A stretch of DNA of 34,554 nucleotides from an uncultured Bacteroidales bacterium. Lineage in GTDB: Bacteria; Bacteroidota; Bacteroidia; Bacteroidales; Bacteroidaceae. Each line of letters opens with the position of its first letter. Positions within the stretch are counted from its first letter, which is position 1. The DNA lies in NCBI GenBank assembly GCA_902801485.1, contig CADCIP010000034.1, positions 1-34,554 on the forward strand, given 5' to 3'. Below, one piece after another: positions 25,470-34,221 of the stretch. The notes under the pieces were generated by a model. It saw only the letters and a list, made by a program, of their open reading frames with translations, did not search any database and had not been told where the DNA came from. The translations under genes and the position numbers were made by a program.

Positions 25470-26822
25470 TTACTTATTTCCTTCATCGTGAGCACTCATG
25501 TTCTTGATAAACAGATTGACAACATGCTTCAAGAAGAAGGTATGCCTAACTGCATGGCGCGCCTTGTCGGCTATTGTGTTCTTTTCGACAATTGGTTTAG
25601 CTGCCTTCGCCTCAGCTTCTGCCAATCGTTGCTCACGCTGGTCGATCTGAGCACGCAAGCTATCTGAAGCGTGATTATAAAGGAATGTATAGCACGGCAG
25701 TGCCGCCTTCATGATATACGGAGTGAGGAAGGTGGTCACCACACTGGATGCCACGATGATGGGATAGATGATAGGATTGAGGACACCCAAGCTGGTACCC
25801 AGTCCTGCGATGATGAACGAGAACTCACCAATCTGCACAAAGGAGAAGCTGGTAAGCATGGAGTCACGCATCGTCTGACCGCCCCACCAGCAGCCCAAGG
25901 TGCCAAAGAGAATCATTCCGATGATAATCACCAGGCTGACATAGACGACACTAATCCAGTATTGCGCCAATGAAGCCGGATTGATCATCATACCCACAGA
26001 GATGAAGAAGATAGCTGCAAAGACATTCTTCAACGGTGTCATCAGTTTTTCGATACGATGTGACTCTACCGTTTCGGCAAGGATAGAACCCATTACGAAA
26101 GCACCGAGTGCACTGCTGAACCCTGCTTCCTCTGCCGACAGCACCATACCCAAGCACAGACCCAAGGCGAGGATGATAAGAGTCTCGTCATTCAAATGCT
26201 TCTTTATTCCGCGTATCAGCGTCGGGATAATCAGAATGCCACAGACGAACCATGCCACGAGTGTAATAGCCAGATCGGCTACCTTGCTTGCCAACTCGGC
26301 GCCATCGAACTGATGACGGATGGCTATACTGGAGAGCAATACCATCAGTACCACAGCTACCACATCCTCCACGATGAGGATGCTGGTAGCTCCCTTGACG
26401 AAACGCTCTTTGCTCATACCTGCCTCGTCAATGGCCTTCATCACGATAGTGGTGCTCGACATACAGAGCATGCCAGCCAGGAACAGGGAGTTTACCATAT
26501 CAAATTTAGCATCCACTCCCACGACGTAACCTAAGAGCATCATACCCAAGATGATTGTCAACGCACCTATTGCTGCCACCTTGCCGCTGCTGATGAGGTT
26601 CTTCAGGCGGAACTCCAGACCGATGCAGAACAATACAAACAGCACACCGATGTCGCCCCATTGCTTCACGTTGTCCGGATTCACAAGGCTTTTGCCAAAC
26701 AGATATGGACCAACCAAGACACCTGCAACAATATAACCCAGCACCACTGGCTGCTTTAACAACTTAAAAAGAATACTGACTACAGCTGCTGTAATCATCA
26801 AAACATATAAATCTTGTACCAT
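25470..26822 (-). CDS. CPA2-family cation:proton antiporter (KefB-like)
   Basis: 450 aa, about 12 membrane helices. N-terminal QPVVLGYIVAGVLVGPYLFG and GVLFVLFCIGLEF, then IVEDVVAVVLMVLL and FVMGSILAET, are typical Kef/NapA-type signatures. The C-terminus after the last helix is only a charged tail (QREQRLAEAEAKAAKPIVEKN) with no TrkA-N nucleotide-binding domain, so ligand gating as in KefB/KefC is not expected. It probably exchanges Na+ or K+ for protons. It lies 69 nt downstream of the hydrolase set; cotranscription is possible but not shown. Confidence 0.9.
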   Translation of the reverse strand: MVQDLYVLMITAAVVSILFKLLKQPVVLGYIVAGVLVGPYLFGKSLVNPDNVKQWGDIGVLFVLFCIGLEFRLKNLISSGKVAAIGALTIILGMMLLGYVVGVDAKFDMVNSLFLAGMLCMSSTTIVMKAIDEAGMSKERFVKGATSILIVEDVVAVVLMVLLSSIAIRHQFDGAELASKVADLAITLVAWFVCGILIIPTLIRGIKKHLNDETLIILALGLCLGMVLSAEEAGFSSALGAFVMGSILAETVESHRIEKLMTPLKNVFAAIFFISVGMMINPASLAQYWISVVYVSLVIIIGMILFGTLGCWWGGQTMRDSMLTSFSFVQIGEFSFIIAGLGTSLGVLNPIIYPIIVASSVVTTFLTPYIMKAALPCYTFLYNHASDSLRAQIDQREQRLAEAEAKAAKPIVEKNTIADKARHAVRHTFFLKHVVNLFIKNMSAHDEGNK

Positions 26823-26891
26823 AAATATTTATTATATTTATAAATACATTTTGTTTCATTATAATCTTTTTAATATAATGAATTGTTTCTG

Positions 26892-27860
26892 CTACTTTCG
26901 GTTTGCTATATAGGCCGAGATACGTTTAGCCACATTATCCTTAATGTTGCAATAGAAAAGTACGTAATCTTCGCCGTGACGGCCATCCGGGCCAAAAAAT
27001 TCGGCTGCCACTTTGGCGGCCTCCTCGGTCATTTTCTCACCCATGGCATGGGTAACTACCACTCCGCGGTCAGGGAACACCTGTGCGTCCGCACCAAGGT
27101 CCTGAATCTCCAGTTTGCCGGTATCTTTGTTCGGAAAAAGCGACCCCAGATTCATGCTGGCCGGAGCATAAGTGTCGTCCAGTTTCCAGTTAAGCGGGTT
27201 TATACTCATAGAACCCGGCTGCAACACACAAGTATCAGCGTTTACTTCCCTGTTCTTAGGTCCTTCGGTATTCCAGGTGATGATAACACCCGTATCGCAC
27301 TCACCAGTGGCAAACTTCATATGTGGGTATGTCTTGAACTCGTCCTTCGTGAAAGCGTAGCCAATCGGGTAAGCGGCAATCATACGCTTGTAGTAATCGG
27401 GGTGCTCCACAAAATATTTTTTTAGCACCATCTTAATGATAGCCGATCCCTGACTATGGCCAGCGATGATGAATGGGCGGCCGTTGTTGTAGTGCTCGAA
27501 GTAATAGTCTAATGCGGCAACAATGTCGCCATAAGGCATACCAGCAACGGAGGCATCGAAGATTCCGTCCCTCTTCCAGACCACCCCGGCATATCGCAGT
27601 CCTACTTGACGATAGTAAGGCATGAACACGTTGGTAGAATCTGCGTATGCGGTGGCGTGCAACATATATTCTGCGGCAGCACCCTCCAGCATTTCGGCAT
27701 TTTCCATATCAGCATACTCCGGAGCACCCTCCGCCATGCTAGTCATTATATACTCGGTTGCATATACATAAAATGTGTCGAATTCCTTTGTAACTTCTGG
27801 AATCTGATACCAATTGGCCTTCTGAGAATAATCTAATGGCCGATTCATATTTTCACTCAT
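26892..27860 (-). CDS. DUF3089 family alpha/beta hydrolase
   Basis: 322 aa. Nucleophile elbow GHSQGS (S136) after strand PFIIAG, and a C-terminal GEDYVLFYCNIKDNVAKR typical of DUF3089. No signal peptide, so cytoplasmic as written; many relatives in Bacteroidetes are exported lipoproteins. Start at MSENMNRP (27860), with Met5 as an alternative. The substrate is unknown; serine esterase or lipase activity is inferred. Last of the five-gene hydrolase/MATE set, 28 nt after the esterase gene. Confidence 0.85.
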   Translation of the reverse strand: MSENMNRPLDYSQKANWYQIPEVTKEFDTFYVYATEYIMTSMAEGAPEYADMENAEMLEGAAAEYMLHATAYADSTNVFMPYYRQVGLRYAGVVWKRDGIFDASVAGMPYGDIVAALDYYFEHYNNGRPFIIAGHSQGSAIIKMVLKKYFVEHPDYYKRMIAAYPIGYAFTKDEFKTYPHMKFATGECDTGVIITWNTEGPKNREVNADTCVLQPGSMSINPLNWKLDDTYAPASMNLGSLFPNKDTGKLEIQDLGADAQVFPDRGVVVTHAMGEKMTEEAAKVAAEFFGPDGRHGEDYVLFYCNIKDNVAKRISAYIANRK

Positions 27861-27888
27861 TGTATTATAAGGTTTTAATTAGGCAGTA

Positions 27889-28902
27889 TTACTGCTCAAT
27901 GTTATACTTTGACAAAAGTTCTCTGAAAGCCTTTGCTTCAGCAGACTCTTTTACGTCTTTTTCAGCTCCAAGCATCCGTGCTGTCGCATGGTTTCTCATT
28001 TCAATAAACCTATGCGCCTGAGGTGTCCACTCTAAGTACTCATAAGCGTGAGGAACTCCGGGTTCTACATGGAGTTCTGTGAAAACACCAGCCTCCATAA
28101 GCTTCTGGGCATAGGAAATGTCTTCATCGCAGAAAAGATCAAGGCTGCCGACAATCACGAAAGTCTCTGGCAATCCCTTCAGTTGCTCAGCAGTTGCCAC
28201 TGCGGGTGAAAAATAGATCATTTCTTCATCGGTAAGTTTCTTGTCCTGACCTTCAATCAGTTTTCCCCATCCGAAGACGTTATTCTCCTTTGTCCAGATA
28301 CAATGCCCGGCATATTCATTCTTGTAAATATCCTTTTCGCCGCCGGTACGGTAGTCAAGCATGGGGTATATCAGCACCTGACCCTTCAGAGGAACCTTTC
28401 CCTTGTCCTTGTTGTAAAGAGCCAGACGTGCGGTCAGACCACCACCGGCGCTTTCTCCCTCAATGACAATATTATCCGCATCAATATTTAATTCGTCAGC
28501 ATGCTCGTATGCATAAAGGAGTCCGGCATATACCTGTTCAAGCTCCATGGGATATTTGTATGAAGGATCCAGCGAAAGCGTATAGTCAGGAGCTATCACC
28601 GTGGCGCCGCACCCATCTGCCACGCCTTGTATTTTTGGCTCATCCATACTTACATTTCCAAAATGATAGCCACCTCCGTGAATGAAATAGACAAGCGGCG
28701 TTTTATCACCCTCTTTGTAATTCGAGGGACGGAAAACAAACATGTTTATCTTCTCATTTCCTACAACAATGGTCAGCTTCTTAGCGTTTTGAGGCTCTTT
28801 TCCTTCTACGTCTAAATCTGTATTTGATGTTCCTACGGGTACCGTGATGCCATCAATCAGATCATATCCTTTTGCCAGGAGATATGCGCTTTTCGTTTTC
28901 AT
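27889..28902 (-). CDS. HSL-type alpha/beta hydrolase (esterase)
   Basis: 337 aa, cytoplasmic. Oxyanion-hole motif HGGGYH (H75-G78) and nucleophile GESAGGG (S151) place it in the hormone-sensitive-lipase (bacterial family IV) group. The acid and base of the triad are probably in SLDLFCDED and GVPHAYEY. These enzymes hydrolyse short-chain or aryl esters. Located 15 nt after the amidohydrolase gene, pointing to a shared transcript and perhaps an ester substrate of the same pathway. Confidence 0.9.
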   Translation of the reverse strand: MKTKSAYLLAKGYDLIDGITVPVGTSNTDLDVEGKEPQNAKKLTIVVGNEKINMFVFRPSNYKEGDKTPLVYFIHGGGYHFGNVSMDEPKIQGVADGCGATVIAPDYTLSLDPSYKYPMELEQVYAGLLYAYEHADELNIDADNIVIEGESAGGGLTARLALYNKDKGKVPLKGQVLIYPMLDYRTGGEKDIYKNEYAGHCIWTKENNVFGWGKLIEGQDKKLTDEEMIYFSPAVATAEQLKGLPETFVIVGSLDLFCDEDISYAQKLMEAGVFTELHVEPGVPHAYEYLEWTPQAHRFIEMRNHATARMLGAEKDVKESAEAKAFRELLSKYNIEQ

Positions 28903-28917
28903 ATCTTTATCTCTTTT

Positions 28918-30582
28918 TTAATTCATTTTCTTACCGCCAAAATACACTTCACTTGGATTGTTGTAGCTGAATCCTTCATGCTCTGCAGTCAGCAGGTCGT
29001 TGTCGAACACCAGGAAGTCAGCATCCTTGCCTACCTCGATAGAGCCCTTAGAGGCCTCGATGCCCAACTGCTTAGCACCGTTAATGGTGTATCCCAGAAT
29101 CATTTCCTCAATATTCATTTTCTCACAAGGAGAAGGGAACTCAGCCAAGACTCTGGTCATTTCAGGAGCTTTAGTCTTTTCGTTGATATATCGTGTCATG
29201 CCGATTTCCATGCCAAGATAGGGACTCCATGTCAGGAAATCGCCATAAATGATGTTATCGCTTGAGAAGGTAACGTTGGCACCTGTTTTCCACATCGTCT
29301 TGCTGCGGTACATCTTATTGGCACGCTCTTCGCCCAACAGGCTGCACCATATCTTATAAGGATTACCACCGGTACATCCGGAATGCCACCATGGTGAGTA
29401 ATTAGCGTTGACACCGAGCTTCGCAAAGCGTTCGATATCTGCGTCATCCTGGATTTCCAGATGTGCACAGGTCACTTTTACGTGGAATTTGTCGCCCAGT
29501 TCCTTTCTGGCCAGTTCTACACCGTCAAGTACGGTACGGGATGAGCGCTCGCCAACGGTATGTGCATGGAAGTCCAGTCCTGCCTCGTTGAGCATCTTCA
29601 TTACCTCGGCAACCTCCTCCTTACTGAAGGTTGTGCCACCTCGCTTGTTGGTATCTATATAAGGGGTAACCTGGGCAGCCGTCTCGATTCTCAAAGTGCC
29701 ATCCATGAATACTTTAAAGGTATGTACATTCAGGTGTTCGGAGTCGAACTTCTGGCGGAAGCGCTTTACCTCTTCCACGACATCCTTCATCTTCTTGGGG
29801 TTCGTGAGCGCAATACTTCCATCGATGTAAACCGGTAGCTTGCCCTGTTTGTCCAGCTCATACAGTCGTTCATATATGCGCTCGTGAAGCGCATCACCCT
29901 CTGGGAAGCCAGCATCAAAGACTGCAGTCACACCTGCCTTTACAGAGAAATCTATCCAGCGTAAAAGTTCCGTATCGATCTGCTCGTCTGTTACATTCAA
30001 ATCATCGAAGAGCATGTGCCAGCCTGAAGACTCAAAGGCATTTCCTGTCACATGTCCGTCTTTACGTACATAATAACTGAGTTCGGGCACGCGATCAGGT
30101 GTCTCGTCGGTAATACCGTGTCTGTCGAGTATCTTGGAATTCACCCATACGCTATGGCCTTCACCCTCAAGAATCAGCAGTTCGGCATCCGGACAGATGG
30201 CATCCAGGTCTTCCTTGACGATGTCATCCCCATTCAGGTATTTACGCTCCAGGATAAACCTGTGACGTTTCAAACCTGGATTGTTCTTGATGCTTTGCGC
30301 CATAAAGTCCAGGGCTTCCTGTTTGCTGGAGCAAACGATATATTCACCTGGATCCATATATGCGAATCCGATACTGGTGGTTACATGCACATGGCTGTCA
30401 ATGATGCCAGGCATGATAAACTTGCCGCCGAAGTCGGTAACCTCGCCCTCATAAGCAGAAAGACCTGCTTCGTCTCCTACATACACAAATTTACCGTCCT
30501 TTACTACCAGGGCTGTTGCCTGAAGATTGTCTTGATTTGCAGTAAAAATCTTTGCGTTTTTAATAATCTGATCTGTTTTCAT
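28918..30582 (-). CDS. YtcJ-like metal-dependent amidohydrolase (1)
   Basis: 554 aa. N-terminal beta segment (MKTDQIIKNAKIFTANQDN), metal-binding DSHVH (H64, H66), a candidate carboxylated Lys in FKVFMDGTL, metal His in FHAHTVGERS and VTCAHLEIQDD, and a late Asp in FSSDNIIYGDF. The C-terminal composite domain reads LGIEASKGSIEVGKDADFLVFD. The amidohydrolase-3/YtcJ group includes N-substituted formamide deformylases and other C-N hydrolases; the substrate is unknown. No signal peptide. Paralogous to the gene at 32013-33647; the MATE gene lies between them. Confidence 0.9.
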   Translation of the reverse strand: MKTDQIIKNAKIFTANQDNLQATALVVKDGKFVYVGDEAGLSAYEGEVTDFGGKFIMPGIIDSHVHVTTSIGFAYMDPGEYIVCSSKQEALDFMAQSIKNNPGLKRHRFILERKYLNGDDIVKEDLDAICPDAELLILEGEGHSVWVNSKILDRHGITDETPDRVPELSYYVRKDGHVTGNAFESSGWHMLFDDLNVTDEQIDTELLRWIDFSVKAGVTAVFDAGFPEGDALHERIYERLYELDKQGKLPVYIDGSIALTNPKKMKDVVEEVKRFRQKFDSEHLNVHTFKVFMDGTLRIETAAQVTPYIDTNKRGGTTFSKEEVAEVMKMLNEAGLDFHAHTVGERSSRTVLDGVELARKELGDKFHVKVTCAHLEIQDDADIERFAKLGVNANYSPWWHSGCTGGNPYKIWCSLLGEERANKMYRSKTMWKTGANVTFSSDNIIYGDFLTWSPYLGMEIGMTRYINEKTKAPEMTRVLAEFPSPCEKMNIEEMILGYTINGAKQLGIEASKGSIEVGKDADFLVFDNDLLTAEHEGFSYNNPSEVYFGGKKMN

Positions 30583-30623
30583 GTTATTATTCTTTTATGT
30601 TTATGTTATAGAAATGAAATCAC

Positions 30624-31991
30624 TTAACGGCTAATGATGCCTTTATTTGTTAATAGAATCATACCCAGTGTCATGCATTCTGTAACAGGTACGGCGAGCC
30701 ACATGCCTTGTGGGAAAATGAATTTGGGCATCAGGATAAATGCCGGAACCAGGAATATCAGACCCCGAAACAACATATATAACGTGGCTCGAGCGTTCTG
30801 TTCGGTGGCTTGGTAATATCCGATGATGGCAACATTCAATGCAAAGAATATGGCTGAATATGCGAACAAGGGAAGTCCGCTTATCGCTATATCATAGGCG
30901 TTGCTGCCTTCTTCCAGGAAAAGGCTGACAAGTGGTTTGGTACCTAAGGTGAGAAACATTGTTGCCAATACGCCGCAAATGGTAGCGGTAGCGAAACTAA
31001 CCCTGAAGGCTTTTCGTACACGGTAGCGATTGCCTGCACCATAATTAAAACTGATGATAGGCTGGGCTGACTGTGCAACCGCATTGTTTACCATAAATAC
31101 GACAGGATAAAGATAACAGGCCACACAGAAAGCGGCCACACCATCTTCGCCCAACTCGCGGATAAACACGTAGTTGCCAGTAAGCAGTATCATGGACATT
31201 GCCAATTCTCCCAGCATAGAAGAGAAACCGCTACGAGCCATATAGCCGACATTGCGGGCTGTCAGATAAAAACTGGTAAGGCTGAGTTTCAATCTGAGGA
31301 TCTTGACGGTCTTTGCCTGGAAGAACATATACCATATAACCATTGCAGCAGCAGCGGCACAACTAATCGATGATGCGATGCCGCTACCCGCAATGCCCAT
31401 CTGCATCGGAAACACAAATAGCCAATCCAGGAAGATGTTCAGTATGCCAGGAAAAATCTCTAATGAGGCAGCAAACTTAGGAGATCCGTCTATTCTGATG
31501 ACAAAGGTGCCTATCATCTGGATGACAATGCAGATACAGCCAGGGAGAATGGTCAGAAGATAATCCAAACATAATGGCAATAAGGCATCGCTGCTTCCCA
31601 AAAGTCGCAAGAAAGGTATGCGAAAGAGAAAAACAGCAATTGATATAATGACCATCAGCAGCGTGCCCACATTGAAGGCCTGGGTGATGTTGATGTTAGC
31701 AGCTTTGTGGTTGTTTTTTGACAGATGGATACTTGCCACAAACGAAACGCCCACACCGAACATCAACGCAATGCCCGTCGTGGCCAAAAATAACGGCGAG
31801 ACAATATTGATAGCCGCCAGCGCATTGCTTCCCACACCTTGTCCAACGAATATACCGTCTGCAACCATAAAGAGCGACGCAAACACCATCGACAACAGCG
31901 TAGGATAGAAAATACTATGAAATAGCGGCTCTATCCTCGTCTTTCCGAAGTCTATACTGTCTCTTTCCTTGTCTTTTATCTTTCTGGCCAT
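30624..31991 (-). CDS. MATE-family multidrug/metabolite exporter
   Basis: 455 aa with about 12 hydrophobic segments in two MatE repeats. Seen: PTLLSMVFASLFMVADGIFVGQGVGSNALAAINIVSPL in the first repeat and NNAVAQSAQPIISFNYGAGNRYRVRKAF in the second, a MepA-like wording. Probably expels a cationic or amphipathic compound using the Na+ or proton gradient. It lies 21 nt after amidohydrolase 2 and 41 nt before amidohydrolase 1, which suggests it removes the substrate or product of those enzymes. Confidence 0.92.
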   Translation of the reverse strand: MARKIKDKERDSIDFGKTRIEPLFHSIFYPTLLSMVFASLFMVADGIFVGQGVGSNALAAINIVSPLFLATTGIALMFGVGVSFVASIHLSKNNHKAANINITQAFNVGTLLMVIISIAVFLFRIPFLRLLGSSDALLPLCLDYLLTILPGCICIVIQMIGTFVIRIDGSPKFAASLEIFPGILNIFLDWLFVFPMQMGIAGSGIASSISCAAAAAMVIWYMFFQAKTVKILRLKLSLTSFYLTARNVGYMARSGFSSMLGELAMSMILLTGNYVFIRELGEDGVAAFCVACYLYPVVFMVNNAVAQSAQPIISFNYGAGNRYRVRKAFRVSFATATICGVLATMFLTLGTKPLVSLFLEEGSNAYDIAISGLPLFAYSAIFFALNVAIIGYYQATEQNARATLYMLFRGLIFLVPAFILMPKFIFPQGMWLAVPVTECMTLGMILLTNKGIISR

Positions 31992-32012
31992 ATCTTCTCT
32001 ATCAACAGACTT

Positions 32013-33647
32013 CTATGCCTTAAACACTTCCTCGCCATCCACGATGGTAGCAATGATGTTTGCCTGTGCCACCTTCTCGATGTCGTCATGCAGGAAATCG
32101 CAGTCAAACACCGTCATGTTGGCAATCTTACCGAACTCGATGGAACCCATACGATGCTCCTGATGGAACTGACGGGCCACATTGATTGTCATGGCACGCA
32201 ACGACTGCTCGCGGGTAATAGCCTCTTTGAGATTACGAGCTTTGACGCCATCAATTCCCATGAATCCTGCAGGAACATTACGCTTCTCTGCCATATAAAT
32301 GCTGAACTTGATGTCCATCATCGGAGATACAGGATAGTCGGAGTGGAACACCACATTGGCTCCGGCATCATAGAATGACTTGATAGGATAAGCCTGATCT
32401 GCCAATTCCTGACCCATATAAGCGACTTCCTGGTCATAAACGCCAGGAACAGCTGGTGACCACAGTGGTGGAACTGCTGCTACTGAACCGGTTTCTGCCA
32501 TGCGACGGACATCTTCGTCGGTCACGAAGTGCAGGTGAGCCAGAACGTTGCGCTGGTCTTTATTGCCGGTAATCTTTTCGGCATCCTCGATACATCCCAA
32601 CATATAATGCGTGGCACCGCCACCCTCAGAGTGAACGTGTACGGACATTCCTTCCTTGTCGGCCTCTGCAATCAGCTGCACCATCTTGTCGTGGTCATTG
32701 AAACGCTCATTACCGTGGTAGCCTGGCTGATCCAGATAGTCCTGGTTCTGCCACCCCGTATGTGCCTCAGTCACACCGTCAAGGAAAGCCTTAGCACCGA
32801 TGATATGGAAATACTCACCGCTCATCTCAGCACGCTGGGCTGCGATGCGGGCAATCTCTGTCTTTGCGTCGGCATTATCAGTCACATACATCCATGCATA
32901 GGTGCGCAGCTTCAGCTTGCCTTCCTGCTGCAGTTCATAATATGCCTGGGGAGCAGCGTGATGTATAACTTCCGCACCAGCATCACCAACGGCTGTATAA
33001 CCTCTGCTGAACGCAAACTCCTGCCAAGAGAGCAGATATTCCTTGATGTCTCTCACCGTAGTAGGCAACTTCGGTACGATTTCGAACAAAGGCCCTTCGC
33101 AGACATAGCCGTCAGGTTCACCATTCTTGTCCACATGAACCAAGTCATAACCCCATTTCTTGGCATACTCCGCATCGATGCCTGCCCATTCCAGCGCCTT
33201 TGTATTGAGAAGCATAGAGTGTCCGCCGCCAGTTTGCATGAAGAGCGGTTTTTCGGAACAGATCTCGTCAAGATATGACTTATCGACGTATTCTTCATTC
33301 TCCACCCATCCGGCAGCCACGTAGAAGTCACGCTGTGGATTCTTCGCAATAAACTCCTTGATAATCTCGCGATATTTGGGATAATTTGTTAAGCCTGCCT
33401 GCATCAAGTTCGCCTGTCCTATAGCACGTTCTCCGGCAAAGCTGCCGTGACAGTGGGACTCCATAAAGCCCGGATAGATGTAGTTATCACCATAGTCCAG
33501 CACCTGTGCGTCGGCACCGGCAAGTTTCTTCGCCTCCTCTGCGCTACCGATATAAGAGAATACACCATTCTTTACTACTGCTGCCTTGGCAAAAGGTCTT
33601 TTTTCATCAACTGTTATGATGTTGCCGAGAATAACTGTTTGTTTCAT
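32013..33647 (-). CDS. YtcJ-like metal-dependent amidohydrolase (2)
   Basis: 544 aa, first gene of the minus-strand set. Metal motif ESHCH (H65, H67; Glu in place of the usual Asp before the first His), candidate Lys ligand in GAKAFLDGVTE, HVHSEGGGATHYM, LAHLHFVTDEDV and the late Asp in FHSDYPVSPM. The C-terminal domain reads HRMGSIEFGKIANMTVFDCDFL. Same family as the gene at 28918 but clearly diverged, so probably a different though related substrate. No signal peptide. An operator-like direct repeat lies about 120-160 nt upstream. Confidence 0.9.
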   Translation of the reverse strand: MKQTVILGNIITVDEKRPFAKAAVVKNGVFSYIGSAEEAKKLAGADAQVLDYGDNYIYPGFMESHCHGSFAGERAIGQANLMQAGLTNYPKYREIIKEFIAKNPQRDFYVAAGWVENEEYVDKSYLDEICSEKPLFMQTGGGHSMLLNTKALEWAGIDAEYAKKWGYDLVHVDKNGEPDGYVCEGPLFEIVPKLPTTVRDIKEYLLSWQEFAFSRGYTAVGDAGAEVIHHAAPQAYYELQQEGKLKLRTYAWMYVTDNADAKTEIARIAAQRAEMSGEYFHIIGAKAFLDGVTEAHTGWQNQDYLDQPGYHGNERFNDHDKMVQLIAEADKEGMSVHVHSEGGGATHYMLGCIEDAEKITGNKDQRNVLAHLHFVTDEDVRRMAETGSVAAVPPLWSPAVPGVYDQEVAYMGQELADQAYPIKSFYDAGANVVFHSDYPVSPMMDIKFSIYMAEKRNVPAGFMGIDGVKARNLKEAITREQSLRAMTINVARQFHQEHRMGSIEFGKIANMTVFDCDFLHDDIEKVAQANIIATIVDGEEVFKA

Positions 33648-33764
33648 TGTATTGGTTTAAATGATATGATTATTATTTTTACATGATTATGGCATCAGAT
33701 ATTTTTTGCTAAGTTATGCCTTTTTTCCTAAATAACATTGTCCCAAAAGCTTATTATATCCACA

Positions 33765-33804
33765 TTTTGCTTATTTTGAAACATTTTTTGCAGATTTTGA
33801 CAGT
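33765..33804. promoter_or_regulatory. Candidate AraC-type operator (21-bp-phased direct repeat)
   Basis: TTTTGCTTATTTTGA (33765-33779) and TTTTGCAGATTTTGA (33786-33800) match at 13 of 15 positions and start exactly 21 bp apart, two helical turns. Such direct half-sites are the usual arrangement for AraC-family activators. It lies about 120-155 nt upstream of amidohydrolase 2. No AraC gene is in the window. Confidence 0.5.
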
Positions 33805-33896
33805 TTGAGACTCGAAATAATATATTATACATTTAAGTATCGCTTCTGTTTTGTATTCCTTAGGCAGAAACATACGCGTCACATTGTCCATGTTAG

Positions 33897-33934
33897 AAAA
33901 ACTGCTACCCTATTATATTTAAGATAGCAGTTTT
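33897..33934. terminator. Terminator downstream of the small membrane protein gene
   Basis: Perfect 10-bp stem AAAACTGCTA (33898-33907) / TAGCAGTTTT (33925-33934), loop of 17 nt. TTTTT follows on the minus strand, so it would end transcription coming from the 34024-34311 pair; TTTT also follows on the + strand. Confidence 0.75.
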
Positions 33935-33935
33935 A

Positions 33936-34011
33936 GGTTAGCGATTAGCGGTTAGCGGTTAGCGAACTTGAACCTCTTGAACTTCTTAAACTTCTTGAAC
34001 TTCTTGAACGG
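33936..34011. repeat. Heptamer (GGTTAGC) and nonamer (CTTGAACTT) tandem arrays
   Basis: Four contiguous heptamers GGTTAGC, GATTAGC, GGTTAGC, GGTTAGC (33936-33963), then GAA, then five nonamers CTTGAACCT, CTTGAACTT, CTTAAACTT, CTTGAACTT, CTTGAACGG (33967-34011). GGTTAAGGTTAGCG continues up to the stop of the small membrane protein gene. The heptamer recurs at 34425-34436 and its complement near 22299-22320. Confidence 0.9.
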
Positions 34012-34023
34012 TTAAGGTTAGCG

Positions 34024-34218
34024 TTATCGCTTCGTTACCTTATCAATGTAATAGTCAAGTCCGAAGATGGAGCCTGCCAGGAGGAATGCTTGTCCAACGT
34101 AGAAAAGAAGTCCGTTTGCCACATCTGCTATGGTAAACACCTGATAGGCTACCATTACCACACTTGTGCTAATCAGCATAACGGCACAAGAATACTGAAT
34201 CTTCTTTTTTCTGTCCAT
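34024..34218 (-). CDS. Small two-helix membrane protein, 64 aa
   Basis: Starts MDRKKKIQYSCAVML. Two hydrophobic segments (about 9-29 and 33-55) are separated by a short turn (IADVANG), with basic N- and C-termini (DKVTKR), consistent with both ends in the cytoplasm. The size and layout resemble small phage holin-like or accessory membrane proteins, but I recognise no family. It starts 3 nt after the stop of the 29-aa gene at 34222-34311 and is followed by a hairpin terminator, so the two form a small operon. Confidence 0.75.
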   Translation of the reverse strand: MDRKKKIQYSCAVMLISTSVVMVAYQVFTIADVANGLLFYVGQAFLLAGSIFGLDYYIDKVTKR

Positions 34219-34221
34219 ACG

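Larger units (their letters stand above)
33648..34023. other. Intergenic region upstream of the amidohydrolase set
   Basis: 376 nt without a gene. It contains, in order, an AT-rich leader, a phased direct repeat (33765-33804), a hairpin terminator (33897-33934), a GGTTAGC heptamer array and a CTTGAACTT nonamer array (33936-34011). No TAnnTTTG is seen on the minus strand near the first gene, so the promoter may depend on an activator. Confidence 0.7.

Noticed and set aside
32529-33278. 249-aa open frame on the plus strand
   Set aside because: Antisense to amidohydrolase 2; no domain signature.
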